This document shows positions 1 to 11,968 of a DNA stretch of 64,000 bases, piece after piece. Under the pieces are notes generated by a model, which saw only the letters and a list, made by a program, of their open reading frames with translations, ran no database searches and was not told the DNA's origin. Location: NCBI GenBank assembly GCA_964057225.1, contig CAXKVF010000077.1, positions 496,001 through 560,000 on the forward strand, read 5' to 3'. This DNA comes from Auanema rhodensis. Its lineage: Eukaryota > Nematoda > Chromadorea > Rhabditida > Rhabditidae. Position 1 is the stretch's first letter. Each line of letters begins with the position of its first letter. Made by a program: the position numbers and the translations under genes.

Positions 1-176
1 ATCTAATTTTGAAAACCGCATCTCTTTATCTTTCACGTGAAGCGAGTTACATACCAAGTGCACATCACGTATACATTTAATTAGCATAAATTAAAGTTCA
101 CGTAAATTTCAAAGTCATGGTTACCATGAACCAATATCAATAAAAATTTGTTTTTAGACTAATATGGACATGGGGA
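1..176 (+). repeat. Reference monomer (monomer 1), used for position numbering
   Basis: This defines positions 1-176. Landmarks: A/T-rich head at 1-15; CCGCA at 16-20; CACGTG at 34-39 and 66-71; CACGTA at 99-104; inverted repeat 67-103; dyad 115-129; variable block 126-132; oligo-A/oligo-T 142-155; GGGGA at 172-176. Monomer 1 carries a private G71A, which turns its second CACGTG into CACGTA. Most polymorphism in the array falls at a small set of positions: 18-19, 22, 27-28, 32, 34, 40, 59, 76, 85, 127-132, 154-155, 163 and 173-174. I do not recognise the monomer as a named satellite family. Confidence 0.95.
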
Positions 177-207
177 ATCTAATTTTGAAAACCGCATCTC
201 TTTATCT

Positions 208-217
208 TTCACGTGAA
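208..217. promoter_or_regulatory. 10-bp palindrome with CACGTG core (position 32-41), shown in monomer 2
   Basis: TTCACGTGAA is a perfect 10-base palindrome present in almost every monomer. CACGTG is the G-box/E-box core bound by bZIP and bHLH factors in many eukaryotes; binding here is untested. Between about 38 and 58 kb three different substitutions (C34T, G39C, A40G) break the palindrome, plus one C34T at monomer 346. Confidence 0.6.
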
Positions 218-241
218 GCGAGTTACATACCAAGTGCACAT

Positions 242-247
242 CACGTG
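242..247. promoter_or_regulatory. Second CACGTG core (position 66-71), shown in monomer 2
   Basis: A second CACGTG sits 32 bases after the first. It is nearly invariant; G71A in monomer 1 and T70A in monomer 194 are the exceptions I noticed. It forms the outer left arm of the larger inverted repeat at positions 67-103. Confidence 0.55.
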
Positions 248-279
248 TACATTTAATTAGCATAAATTAAAGTTCACGT
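243..279. repeat. Imperfect inverted repeat, positions 67-103 of the monomer (shown in monomer 2)
   Basis: Left arm 67-82 pairs with right arm 89-103 around the 6-base loop AGCATA: an inner 7-bp A/T stem (76-82 with 89-95), one bulged base (A75), two pairs (73-74 with 96-97), one mismatch (T72/T98 on the folded strand), then five pairs (67-71 with 99-103). Fourteen pairs in 37 bases. This could extrude as a hairpin or cruciform or present a dyad to a protein. The T76A variant (20 monomers by hand count) loses one inner pair; C85A falls in the loop. Confidence 0.6.
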
Positions 280-280
280 A
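275..280. promoter_or_regulatory. Third ACGT core, CACGTA (position 99-104), shown in monomer 2
   Basis: TTCACGTAA at 98-106 resembles the first palindrome with one change, and its core starts 33 bases after the second core. G102C breaks it in monomers 277, 316 and 323 only. The near-equal 32/33 spacing of the three cores is about three helical turns. Confidence 0.5.
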
Positions 281-317
281 AATTTCAAAGTCATGGTTAC
301 CATGCACCAATATCAAT

Positions 318-331
318 AAAAATTTGTTTTT
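318..331. repeat. Oligo-A / oligo-T pair (positions 142-155), shown in monomer 2
   Basis: AAAAA and TTTTT separated by TTTG form a 5-bp inverted repeat and a stretch likely to be stiff or bent. Together with the tracts at 7-15 it clusters A/T runs around the monomer junction. T147A and T154C/T155C variants shorten these runs in specific blocks. Confidence 0.5.
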
Positions 332-994
332 AGACTAATATGGACATGGGGAATCTAATTTTGAAAACCGCATCTCTTTATCTTTCACGTGAAGCGAGTT
401 ACATACCAAGTGCACATCACGTGTACATTTAATTAGCATAAATTAAAGTTCACGTAAATTTCAAAGTCATGGTTACCATGCACCAATATCAATAAAAATT
501 TGTTTTTAGACTAATATGGACATGGGGAATCTAATTTTGAAAACCGCATCTCTTCATCTTTCACGTGAAGCGAGTTACATACCAAGTGCACATCACGTGT
601 ACATTTAATTAGCATAAATTAAAGTTCACGTAAATTTCAAAGTCATGGTTACCATGCACCAATATCAATAAAAATTTGTTTTTAGACTAATATGGACATG
701 GGGAATCTAATTTTGAAAACCGCATCTCTTTATCTTTCACGTGAAGCGAGTTACATACCAAGTGCACAGCACGTGTACATTTAATTAGCATAAATTAAAG
801 TTCACGTAAATTTCAAAGTCATGGTTACCATGAACCAATATCAATAAAAATTTGTTTTTAGACTAATATGGACATGGAGAATCTAATTTTGAAAACCGCA
901 TCTCTTTATCTTTCACGTGAAGCGAGTTACATACCAAGTGCACATCACGTGTACATTTAATTAGCATAAATTAAAGTTCACGTAAATTTCAAAG

Positions 995-1009
995 TCATGG
1001 TTACCATGA
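995..1009. repeat. Short dyad TCATGGT-T-ACCATGA (positions 115-129), shown in monomer 6
   Basis: Seven-base arms separated by a single T give a 15-base dyad. The common A129C change trims the arms to six bases. T127C, G128T and A129T variants cut deeper. The dyad abuts the most polymorphic part of the unit (126-132), so arm quality varies from monomer to monomer. Short dyads are a known property of several centromere satellites that lack CENP-B boxes; the link here is inference. Confidence 0.6.
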
Positions 1010-2112
1010 ACCAATATCAATAAAAATTTGTTTTTAGACTAATATGGACATGGGGAATCTAATTTTGAAAACCGCATCTCTTCATCTTTCACGTGAAGCG
1101 AGTTACATACCAAGTGCACATCACGTGTACATTTAATTAGCATAAATTAAAGTTCACGTAAATTTCAAAGTCTTGGTTACCATGCACCAATATCAATAAA
1201 AATTTGTTTTTAGACTAATATGGACATGGGGAATCTAATTTTGAAAACCGCATCTCTTTATCTTTCACGTGAAGCGAGTTACATACCAAGTGCACATCAC
1301 GTGTACATTTAATTAGCATAAATTAAAGTTCACGTAAATTTCAAAGTCATGGTTACCATGAACCAATATCAATAAAAATTTGTTTTTAGACTAATATGGA
1401 CATGGGGAATCTAATTTTGAAAACCGCATTTCTTTATCTTTCACGTGAAGCGAGTTACATACCAAGTGCACATCACGTGTACATTTAATTAGCATAAATT
1501 AAAGTTCACGTAAATTTCAAAGTCATGGTTACCATGAACCAATATCAATAAAAATTTGTTTTTAGACTAATATGGACATGGGGAATCTAATTTTGAAAAC
1601 CGCATCTCTTCATCTTTCACGTGAAGCGAGTTACATACCAAGTGCACATCACGTGTACATTTAATTAGCATAAATTAAAGTTCACGTAAATTTCAAAGTC
1701 ATGGTTACCATGCACCAATATCAATAAAAATTTGTTTTTAGACTAATATGGACATGGGGAATCTAATTTTGAAAACCGCATCTCTTTATCTTTCACGTGA
1801 AGCGAGTTACATACCAAGTGCACATCACGTGTACATTTAATTAGCATAAATTAAAGTTCACGTAAATTTCAAAGTCATGGTTACCATGCACCAATATCAA
1901 TAAAAATTTGTTTTTAGACTAATATGGACATGGGGAATCTAATTTTGAAAACCGCATCTCTTTATCTTTCACGTGAAGCGAGTTACATACCAAGTGCACA
2001 TCACGTGTACATTTAATTAGCATAAATTAAAGTTCACGTAAATTTCAAAGTCATGGTTACCATGCACCAATATCAATAAAAATTTGTTTTTAGACTAATA
2101 TGGACATGGGGA

Positions 2113-2992
2113 ATCTAATTTTGAAAACCGCATCTCTTTATCTTTCACGTGAAGCGAGTTACATACCAAGTGCACATCACGTGTACATTTAATTAGCATA
2201 AATTAAAGTTCACGTAAATTTCAAAGTCATGGTTACCATGCACCAATATCAATAAAAATTTGTTTTTAGACTAATATGGACATGGGGAATCTAATTTTGA
2301 AAACCGCATCTCTTTATCTTTCACGTGAAGCGAGTTACATACCAAGTGCACATCACGTGTACATTTAATTAGCATAAATTAAAGTTCACGTAAATTTCAA
2401 AGTCATGGTTACCATGAACCAATATCAATAAAAATTTGTTTTTAGACTAATATGGACATGGAGAATCTAATTTTGAAAACCGCATCTCTTTATCTTTCAC
2501 GTGAAGCGAGTTACATACCAAGTGCACATCACGTGTACATTTAATTAGCATAAATTAAAGTTCACGTAAATTTCAAAGTCATGGTTACCATGAACCAATA
2601 TCAATAAAAATTCGTTTTTAGACTAATATGGACATGGGGAATCTAATTCTGAAAACCGCATCTCTTCATCTTTCACGTGAAGCGAGTTACATACCAAGTG
2701 CACATCACGTGTACATTTAATTAGCATAAATTAAAGTTCACGTAAATTTCAAAGTCATGGTTACCATGCACCAATATCAATAAAAATTTGTTTTTAGACT
2801 AATATGGACATGGGGAATCTAATTTTGAAAACCGCATCTCTTTATCTTTCACGTGAAGCGAGTTACATACCAAGTGCACATCACGTGTACATTTAATTAG
2901 CATAAATTAAAGTTCACGTAAATTTCAAAGTCATGGTTACCATGAACCAATATCAATAAAAATTTGTTTTTAGACTAATATGGACATGGGGA
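2113..2992 (+). repeat. Five-monomer block 13-17, also present at 7393-8272
   Basis: Monomer 14 ends with G174A, 15 has T149C, and 16 has T9C plus T27C. The same rare order appears in monomers 44, 45 and 46, thirty units (5280 bp) downstream. The shared rare markers support one duplication event or repeated exchange. Confidence 0.8.
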
Positions 2993-5632
2993 ATCTAATT
3001 TTGAAAACCGCATCTCTTTATCTTTCACGTGAAGCGAGTTACATACCAAGTGCACATCACGTGTACATTTAATTAGCATAAATTAAAGTTCACGTAAATT
3101 TCAAAGTCATGGTTACCATGAACCAATATCAATAAAAATTTGTTTTTAGACTAATATGGACATGGGGAATCTAATTTTGAAAACCGCATCTCTTTATCTT
3201 TCACGTGAAGCGAGTTACATACCAAGTGCACATCACGTGTACATTTAATTAGCATAAATTAAAGTTCACGTAAATTTCAAAGTCATGGTTACCATGCACC
3301 AATATCAATAAAAATTTGTTTTTAGACTAATATGGACATGGGGAATCTAATTTTGAAAACCGCATCTCTTTATCTTTCACGTGAAGCGAGTTACATACCA
3401 AGTGCACAGCACGTGTACATTTAATTAGCATAAATTAAAGTTCACGTAAATTTCAAAGTCATGGTTACCATGCACCAATATCAATAAAAATTTGTTTTTA
3501 GACTAATATGGACATGGGGAATCTAATTTTGAAAACCGCATCTCTTTTTCTTTCACGTGAAGCGAGTTACATACCAAGTGCACATCACGTGTACATTTAA
3601 TTAGCATAAATTAAAGTTCACGTAAATTTCAAAGTCATGGTTACCATGCACCAATATCAATAAAAATTTGTTTTTAGACTAATATGGACATGGGGAATCT
3701 AATTTTGAAAACCGCATCTCTTTATCTTTCACGTGAAGCGAGTTACATACCAAGTGCACATCACGTGTACATTTAATTAGCATAAATTAAAGTTCACGTA
3801 AATTTCAAAGTCATGGTTACCATGCACCAATATCAATAAAAATTTGTTTTTAGACTAATATGGACATGGGGAATCTAATTTTGAAAACCGCATCTCTTTA
3901 TCTTTCACGTGAAGCGAGTTACATACCAAGTGCACATCACGTGTACATTTAATTAGCATAAATTAAAGTTCACGTAAATTTCAAAGTCATGGTTACCATG
4001 CACCAATATCAATAAAAATTTGTTTTTAGACTAATATGGACATGGGGAATCTAATTTTGAAAACCGCATCTCTTTATCTTTCACGTGAAGCGAGTTACAT
4101 ACCAAGTGCACATCACGTGTACATTTAATTAGCATAAATTAAAGTTCACGTAAATTTCAAAGTCATGGTTACCATGCACCAATATCAATAAAAATTTGTT
4201 TTTAGACTAATATGGACATGGGGAATCTAATTTTGAAAACCGCATCTCTTTATCTTTCACGTGAAGCGAGTTACATACCAAGTGCACATCACGTGTACAT
4301 TTAATTAGCATAAATTAAAGTTCACGTAAATTTCAAAGTCATGGTTACCATGCACCAATATCAATAAAAATTTGTTTTTAGACTAATATGGACATGGGGA
4401 ATCTAATTTTGAAAACCGCATCTCTTTATCTTTCACGTGAAGCGAGTTACATACCAAGTGCACATCACGTGTACATTTAATTAGCATAAATTAAAGTTCA
4501 CGTAAATTTCAAAGTCATGGTTACCATGCACCAATATCAATAAAAATTTGTTTTTAGACTAATATGGACATGGGGAATCTAATTTTGAAAACCGCATCTC
4601 TTTATCTTTCACGTGAAGCGAGTTACATACCAAGTGCACATCACGTGTACATTTAATTAGCATAAATTAAAGTTCACGTAAATTTCAAAGTCATGGTTAC
4701 CATGCACCAATATCAATAAAAATTTGTTTTTAGACTAATATGGACATGGGGAATCTAATTTTGAAAACCGCATCTCTTTATCTTTCACGTGAAGCGAGTT
4801 ACATACCAAGTGCACATCACGTGTACATTTAATTAGCATGAATTAAAGTTCACGTAAATTTCAAAGTCATGGTTACCATGCACCAATATCAATAAAAATT
4901 TGTTTTTAGACTAATATGGACATGGGGAATCTAATTTTGAAAACCGCATCTCTTTATCTTTCACGTGAAGCGAGTTACATACCAAGTGCACATCACGTGT
5001 ACATTTAATTAGCATTAATTAAAGTTCACGTAAATTTCAAAGTCATGGTTACCATGCACCAATATCAATAAAAATTTGTTTTTAGACTAATATGGACATG
5101 GGGAATCTAATTTTGAAAACCGCATCTCTTTATCTTTCACGTGAAGCGAGTTACATACCAAGTGCACATCACGTGTACAATTAATTAGCATAAATTAAAG
5201 TTCACGTAAATTTCAAAGTCATGGTTACCATGAAGCAATATCAATAAAAATTTGTTTTTAGACTAATATGGACATGGGGAATCTAATTTTGAAAACCACA
5301 TCTCTTTATCTTTCACGTGAAGCGAGTTACATACCAAGTGCACATCACGTGTACATTTAATTAGCATAAATTAAAGTTCACGTAAATTTCAAAGTCATGG
5401 TTACCATGAACCAATATCGATAAAAATTTGTTTTTAGACTAATATGGACATGGGGAATCTAATTTTGAAAACCGCATCTCTTCATCTTTCACGTGAAGCG
5501 AGTTACATACCAAGTGCACATCACGTGTACATTTAATTAGCATAAATTAAAGTTCACGTAAATTTCAAAGTCATGGTTACCATGCACCAATATCAATAAA
5601 AATTTGTTTTTAGACTAATATGGACATGGGGA

Positions 5633-7216
5633 ATCTAATTTTGAAAACCGCATCTCTTTTTCTTTCACGTGAAGCGAGTTACATACCAAGTGCACATCAC
5701 GTGTACATTTAATTAGCATAAATTAAAGTTCACGTAAATTTCAAAGTCATGGTTACCATGCACCAATATCAATAAAAATTTGTTTTTAGACTAATATGGA
5801 CATGGGGAATCTAATTTTGAAAACCGCATCTCTTTATCTTTCACGTGAAGCGAGTTACATACCAAGTGCACATCACGTGTACAATTAATTAGCATAAATT
5901 AAAGTTCACGTAAATTTCAAAGTCATGGTTACCATGAAGCAATATCAATAAAAATTTGTTTTTAGACTAATATGGACATGGGGAATCTAATTTTGAAAAC
6001 CACATCTCTTTATCTTTCACGTGAAGCGAGTTACATACCAAGTGCACATCACGTGTACATTTAATTAGCATAAATTAAAGTTCACGTAAATTTCAAAGTC
6101 ATGGTTACCATGAAGCAATATCAATAAAAATTTGTTTTTAGACTAATATGGACATGGGGAATCTAATTTTGAAAACCGCATCTCTTTATCTTTCACGTGA
6201 AGCGAGTTACATACCAAGTGCACATCACGTGTACATTTAATTAGCATAAATTAAAGTTCACGTAAATTTCAAAGTCATGGTTACCATGAACTAATATCAA
6301 TAAAAATTTGTTTTTAGACTAATATGGACATGGGGAATCTAATTTTGAAAACCGCATCTCTTTATCTTTCACGTGAAGCGAGTTACATACCAAGTGCACA
6401 TCACGTGTACATTTAATTAGCATAAATTAAAGTTCACGTAAATTTCAAAGTCATGGTTACCATGAACCAATATCAATAAAAATTTGTTTTTAGACTAATA
6501 TGGACATGGGGAATCTAATTTTGAAAACCGCATCTCTTTATCTTTCACGTGAAGCGAGTTACATACCAAGTGCACATCACGTGTACATTTAATTAGCATA
6601 AATTAAAGTTCACGTAAATTTCAAAGTCATGGTTACCATGAACCAATATCAATAAAAATTTGTTTTTAGACTAATATGGACATGGGGAATCTAATTTTGA
6701 AAACCGCATCTCTTTATCTTTCACGTGAAGCGAGTTACATACCAAGTGCACATCACGTGTACATTTAATTAGCATAAATTAAAGTTCACGTAAATTTCAA
6801 AGTCATGGTTACCATGAACCAATATCAATAAAAATTTGTTTTTAGACTAATATGGACATGGGGAATCTAATTTTGAAAACCGCATCTCTTTATCTTTCAC
6901 GTGAAGCGAGTTACATACCAAGTGCACATCACGTGTACATTTAATTAGCATAAATTAAAGTTCACGTAAATTTCAAAGTCATGGTTACCATGCACCAATA
7001 TCAATAAAAATTTGTTTTTAGACTAATATGGACATGGGGAATCTAATTTTGAAAACCGCATCTCTTTTTCTTTCACGTGAAGCGAGTTACATACCAAGTG
7101 CACATCACGTGTACATTTAATTAGCATAAATTAAAGTTCACGTAAATTTCAAAGTCATGGTTACCATGCACCAATATCAATAAAAATTTGTTTTTAGACT
7201 AATATGGACATGGGGA
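5633..7216 (+). repeat. Nine-monomer block 33-41, copied at 10209-11792
   Basis: The order is A28T; T76A+C131G; G18A+C131G; C132T; three plain; A129C; A28T+A129C. Monomers 59-67 repeat it exactly in type, 26 units (4576 bp) downstream. Monomer 61 in the copy has a private C159A. Confidence 0.85.
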
Positions 7217-7392
7217 ATCTAATTTTGAAAACCGCATCTCTTTTTCTTTCACGTGAAGCGAGTTACATACCAAGTGCACATCACGTGTACATTTAATTAG
7301 CATAAATTAAAGTTCACGTAAATTTCAAAGTCATGGTTACCATGAAGCAATATCAATAAAAATTTGTTTCTAGACTAAGATGGACATGGGGA

Positions 7393-8272
7393 ATCTAATT
7401 TTGAAAACCGCATCTCTTTATCTTTCACGTGAAGCGAGTTACATACCAAGTGCACATCACGTGTACATTTAATTAGCATAAATTAAAGTTCACGTAAATT
7501 TCAAAGTCATGGTTACCATGCACCAATATCAATAAAAATTTGTTTTTAGACTAATATGGACATGGGGAATCTAATTTTGAAAACCGCATCTCTTTATCTT
7601 TCACGTGAAGCGAGTTACATACCAAGTGCACATCACGTGTACATTTAATTAGCATAAATTAAAGTTCACGTAAATTTCAAAGTCATGGTTACCATGAACC
7701 AATATCAATAAAAATTTGTTTTTAGACTAATATGGACATGGAGAATCTAGATTTGAAAACCGCATCTTTTTATCTTTCACGTGAAGCGAGTTACATACCA
7801 AGTGCACATCACGTGTACATTTAATTAGCATAAATTAAAGTTCACGTAAATTTCAAAGTCATGGTTACCATGAACCAATATCAATAAAAATTCGTTTTTA
7901 GACTAATATGGACATGGGGAATCTAATTCTGAAAACCGCATCTCTTCATCTTTCACGTGAAGCGAGTTACATACCAAGTGCACATCACGTGTACATTTAA
8001 TTAGCATAAATTAAAGTTCACGTAAATTTCAAAGTCATGGTTACCATGCACCAATATCAATAAAAATTTGTTTTTAGACTAATATGGACATGGGGAATCT
8101 AATTTTGAAAACCGCATCTCTTTATCTTTCACGTGAAGCGAGTTACATACCAAGTGCACATCACGTGTACATTTAATTAGCATAAATTAAAGTTCACGTA
8201 AATTTCAAAGTCATGGTTACCATGAACCAATATCAATAAAAATTTGTTTTTAGACTAATATGGACATGGGGA
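7393..8272 (+). repeat. Five-monomer block 43-47, copy of 2113-2992
   Basis: It carries the same G174A, T149C and T9C+T27C series as monomers 13-17. Monomer 45 (from 7745) additionally has private changes at positions 6, 7 and 24, so it has diverged since the copy was made. Confidence 0.8.
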
Positions 8273-10208
8273 ATCTAATTTTGAAAACCGCATCTCTTTA
8301 TCTTTCACGTGAAGCGAGTTACATACCAAGTGCACATCACGTGTACATTTAATTAGCATAAATTAAAGTTCACGTAAATTTCAAAGTCATGGTTACCATG
8401 AACTAATATCAATAAAAATTTGTTTTTAGACTAATATGGACATGGGGAATCTAATTTTGAAAACCGCATCTCTTCATCTTTCACGTGAAGCGAGTTACAT
8501 ACCAAGTGCACATCACGTGTACATTTAATTAGCATAAATTAAAGTTCACGTAAATTTCAAAGTCATGGTTACCATGAACCAATATCGATAAAAATTTGTT
8601 TTTAGACTAATATGGACATGGGGAATCTAATTTTGAAAACCGCATCTCTTCATCTTTCACGTGAAGCGAGTTACATACCAAGTGCACATCACGTGTACAT
8701 TTAATTAGCATAAATTAAAGTTCACGTAAATTTCAAAGTCATGGTTACCATGCACCAATATCAATAAAAATTTGTTTTTAGACTAATATGGACATGGGGA
8801 ATCTAATTTTGAAAACCGCATCTCTTTTTCTTTCACGTGAAGCGAGTTACATACCAAGTGCACATCACGTGTACATTTAATTAGCATAAATTAAAGTTCA
8901 CGTAAATTTCAAAGTCATGGTTACCATGCACCAATATCAATAAAAATTTGTTTTTAGACTAATATGGACATGGGGAATCTAATTTTGAAAACCGCATCTC
9001 TTTATCTTTCACGTGAAGCGAGTTACATACCAAGTGCACATCACGTGTACATTTAATTAGCATAAATTAAAGTTCACGTAAATTTCAAAGTCATGGTTAC
9101 CATGCACCAATATCAATAAAAATTTGTTTTTAGACTAATATGGACATGGGGAATCTAATTTTGAAAACCGCATCTCTTTATCTTTCACGTGAAGCGAGTT
9201 ACATACCAAGTGCACATCACGTGTACATTTAATTAGCATAAATTAAAGTTCACGTAAATTTCAAAGTCATGGTTACCATGCACCAATATCAATAAAAATT
9301 TGTTTTTAGACTAATATGGACATGGGGAATCTAATTTTGAAAACCGCATCTCTTTATCTTTCACGTGAAGCGAGTTACATACCAAGTGCACATCACGTGT
9401 ACATTTAATTAGCATAAATTAAAGTTCACGTAAATTTCAAAGTCATGGTTACCATGCACCAATATCAATAAAAATTTGTTTTTAGACTAATATGGACATG
9501 GGGAATCTAATTTTGAAAACCGCATCTCTTTATCTTTCACGTGAAGCGAGTTACATACCAAGTGCACATCACGTGTACATTTAATTAGCATAAATTAAAG
9601 TTCACGTAAATTTCAAAGTCATGGTTACCATGCACCAATATCAATAAAAATTTGTTTTTAGACTAATATGGACATGGGGAATCTAATTTTGAAAACCGCA
9701 TCTCTTTATCTTTCACGTGAAGCGAGTTACATACCAAGTGCACATCACGTGTACATTTAATTAGCATAAATTAAAGTTCACGTAAATTTCAAAGTCATGG
9801 TTACCATGAACCAATATCAATAAAAATTTGTTTTTAGACTAATATGGACATGGGGAATCTAATTTTGAAAACCGCATCTCTTCATCTTTCACGTGAAGCG
9901 AGTTACATACCAAGTGCACATCACGTGTACAATTAATTAGCATAAATTAAAGTTCACGTAAATTTCAAAGTCATGGTTACCATGAAGCAATATCAATAAA
10001 AATTTGTTTTTAGACTAATATGGACATGGGGAATCTAATTTTGAAAACCACATCTCTTTATCTTTCACGTGAAGCGAGTTACATACCAAGTGCACATCAC
10101 GTGTACATTTAATTAGCATAAATTAAAGTTCACGTAAATTTCAAAGTCATGGTTACCATGCACCAATATCAATAAAAATTTGTTTTTAGACTAATATGGA
10201 CATGGGGA

Positions 10209-11792
10209 ATCTAATTTTGAAAACCGCATCTCTTTTTCTTTCACGTGAAGCGAGTTACATACCAAGTGCACATCACGTGTACATTTAATTAGCATAAATT
10301 AAAGTTCACGTAAATTTCAAAGTCATGGTTACCATGCACCAATATCAATAAAAATTTGTTTTTAGACTAATATGGACATGGGGAATCTAATTTTGAAAAC
10401 CGCATCTCTTTATCTTTCACGTGAAGCGAGTTACATACCAAGTGCACATCACGTGTACAATTAATTAGCATAAATTAAAGTTCACGTAAATTTCAAAGTC
10501 ATGGTTACCATGAAGCAATATCAATAAAAATTTGTTTTTAGACTAATATGGACATGGGGAATCTAATTTTGAAAACCACATCTCTTTATCTTTCACGTGA
10601 AGCGAGTTACATACCAAGTGCACATCACGTGTACATTTAATTAGCATAAATTAAAGTTCACGTAAATTTCAAAGTCATGGTTACCATGAAGCAATATCAA
10701 TAAAAATTTGTTTTTAGAATAATATGGACATGGGGAATCTAATTTTGAAAACCGCATCTCTTTATCTTTCACGTGAAGCGAGTTACATACCAAGTGCACA
10801 TCACGTGTACATTTAATTAGCATAAATTAAAGTTCACGTAAATTTCAAAGTCATGGTTACCATGAACTAATATCAATAAAAATTTGTTTTTAGACTAATA
10901 TGGACATGGGGAATCTAATTTTGAAAACCGCATCTCTTTATCTTTCACGTGAAGCGAGTTACATACCAAGTGCACATCACGTGTACATTTAATTAGCATA
11001 AATTAAAGTTCACGTAAATTTCAAAGTCATGGTTACCATGAACCAATATCAATAAAAATTTGTTTTTAGACTAATATGGACATGGGGAATCTAATTTTGA
11101 AAACCGCATCTCTTTATCTTTCACGTGAAGCGAGTTACATACCAAGTGCACATCACGTGTACATTTAATTAGCATAAATTAAAGTTCACGTAAATTTCAA
11201 AGTCATGGTTACCATGAACCAATATCAATAAAAATTTGTTTTTAGACTAATATGGACATGGGGAATCTAATTTTGAAAACCGCATCTCTTTATCTTTCAC
11301 GTGAAGCGAGTTACATACCAAGTGCACATCACGTGTACATTTAATTAGCATAAATTAAAGTTCACGTAAATTTCAAAGTCATGGTTACCATGAACCAATA
11401 TCAATAAAAATTTGTTTTTAGACTAATATGGACATGGGGAATCTAATTTTGAAAACCGCATCTCTTTATCTTTCACGTGAAGCGAGTTACATACCAAGTG
11501 CACATCACGTGTACATTTAATTAGCATAAATTAAAGTTCACGTAAATTTCAAAGTCATGGTTACCATGCACCAATATCAATAAAAATTTGTTTTTAGACT
11601 AATATGGACATGGGGAATCTAATTTTGAAAACCGCATCTCTTTTTCTTTCACGTGAAGCGAGTTACATACCAAGTGCACATCACGTGTACATTTAATTAG
11701 CATAAATTAAAGTTCACGTAAATTTCAAAGTCATGGTTACCATGCACCAATATCAATAAAAATTTGTTTTTAGACTAATATGGACATGGGGA
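10209..11792 (+). repeat. Nine-monomer block 59-67, copy of 5633-7216
   Basis: It matches monomers 33-41 unit by unit. The only added change I saw is C159A at base 10719, which removes a minus-strand TAG and so opens a 60-codon frame (see rejected items). Confidence 0.85.
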
Positions 11793-11968
11793 ATCTAATT
11801 TTGAAAACCGCATCTCTTTATCTTTCACGTGAAGCGAGTTACATACCAAGTGCACATCACGTGTACAATTAATTAGCATAAATTAAAGTTCACGTAAATT
11901 TCAAAGTCATGGTTACCATGAAGCAATATCAATAAAAATTTGTTTCTAGACTAAGATGGACATGGGGA

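Larger units (their letters stand above)
1..5104 (+). repeat. Array domain 1: monomers 1-29, plain A129C / A129 units
   Basis: These 29 units differ mainly at position 129 (GAACC versus GCACC after CAT), with scattered T27C (monomers 4, 7, 10, 16) and A28T (21). From monomer 19 to 29 every unit is of the A129C type, the most uniform stretch in the window. No T76A, C131G or G18A unit occurs here. T65G marks monomers 5 and 20, 15 units apart. Monomers 28 and 29 carry A88G and A88T at the same base. Confidence 0.85.
5105..11968 (+). repeat. Array domain 2: monomers 30-68, first T76A/C131G/G18A modules
   Basis: A recurring order appears here: a T27C unit, an A28T unit, a T76A+C131G unit, a G18A unit, then a C132T unit and several plain units. 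It starts at monomer 30 and returns in 32-39, 49-62 and 67-68. Monomers 42 and 68 add T154C with T163G. The domain contains the 26-monomer-offset duplication listed separately. Confidence 0.8.

Noticed and set aside
120-134. Half-monomer (dimer) origin from similarity of GTTAC..ACCAA at 46-57 and 120-134
   Set aside because: The match is short, needs gaps, and the spacing of 74 is not half of 176.
315-320. AATAAA hexamer in each monomer, resembling a polyadenylation signal
   Set aside because: It is part of an A-rich stretch repeated in nearly every unit, with no gene upstream. No evidence that it ends a transcript.
2465-2640. CENP-B-box-like TTCG created by T149C in monomers 15 and 45
   Set aside because: Only TTCG matches; the CGGG half and the spacing of the CENP-B box are absent, and the consensus monomer has no such motif.
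10641-10823. Minus-strand 60-codon open frame
   Set aside because: It spans one satellite unit and exists only because C159A at 10719 removes a TAG present on the minus strand of almost every monomer. The unit length is not a multiple of three, there is no unique sequence, and no protein family is recognisable.
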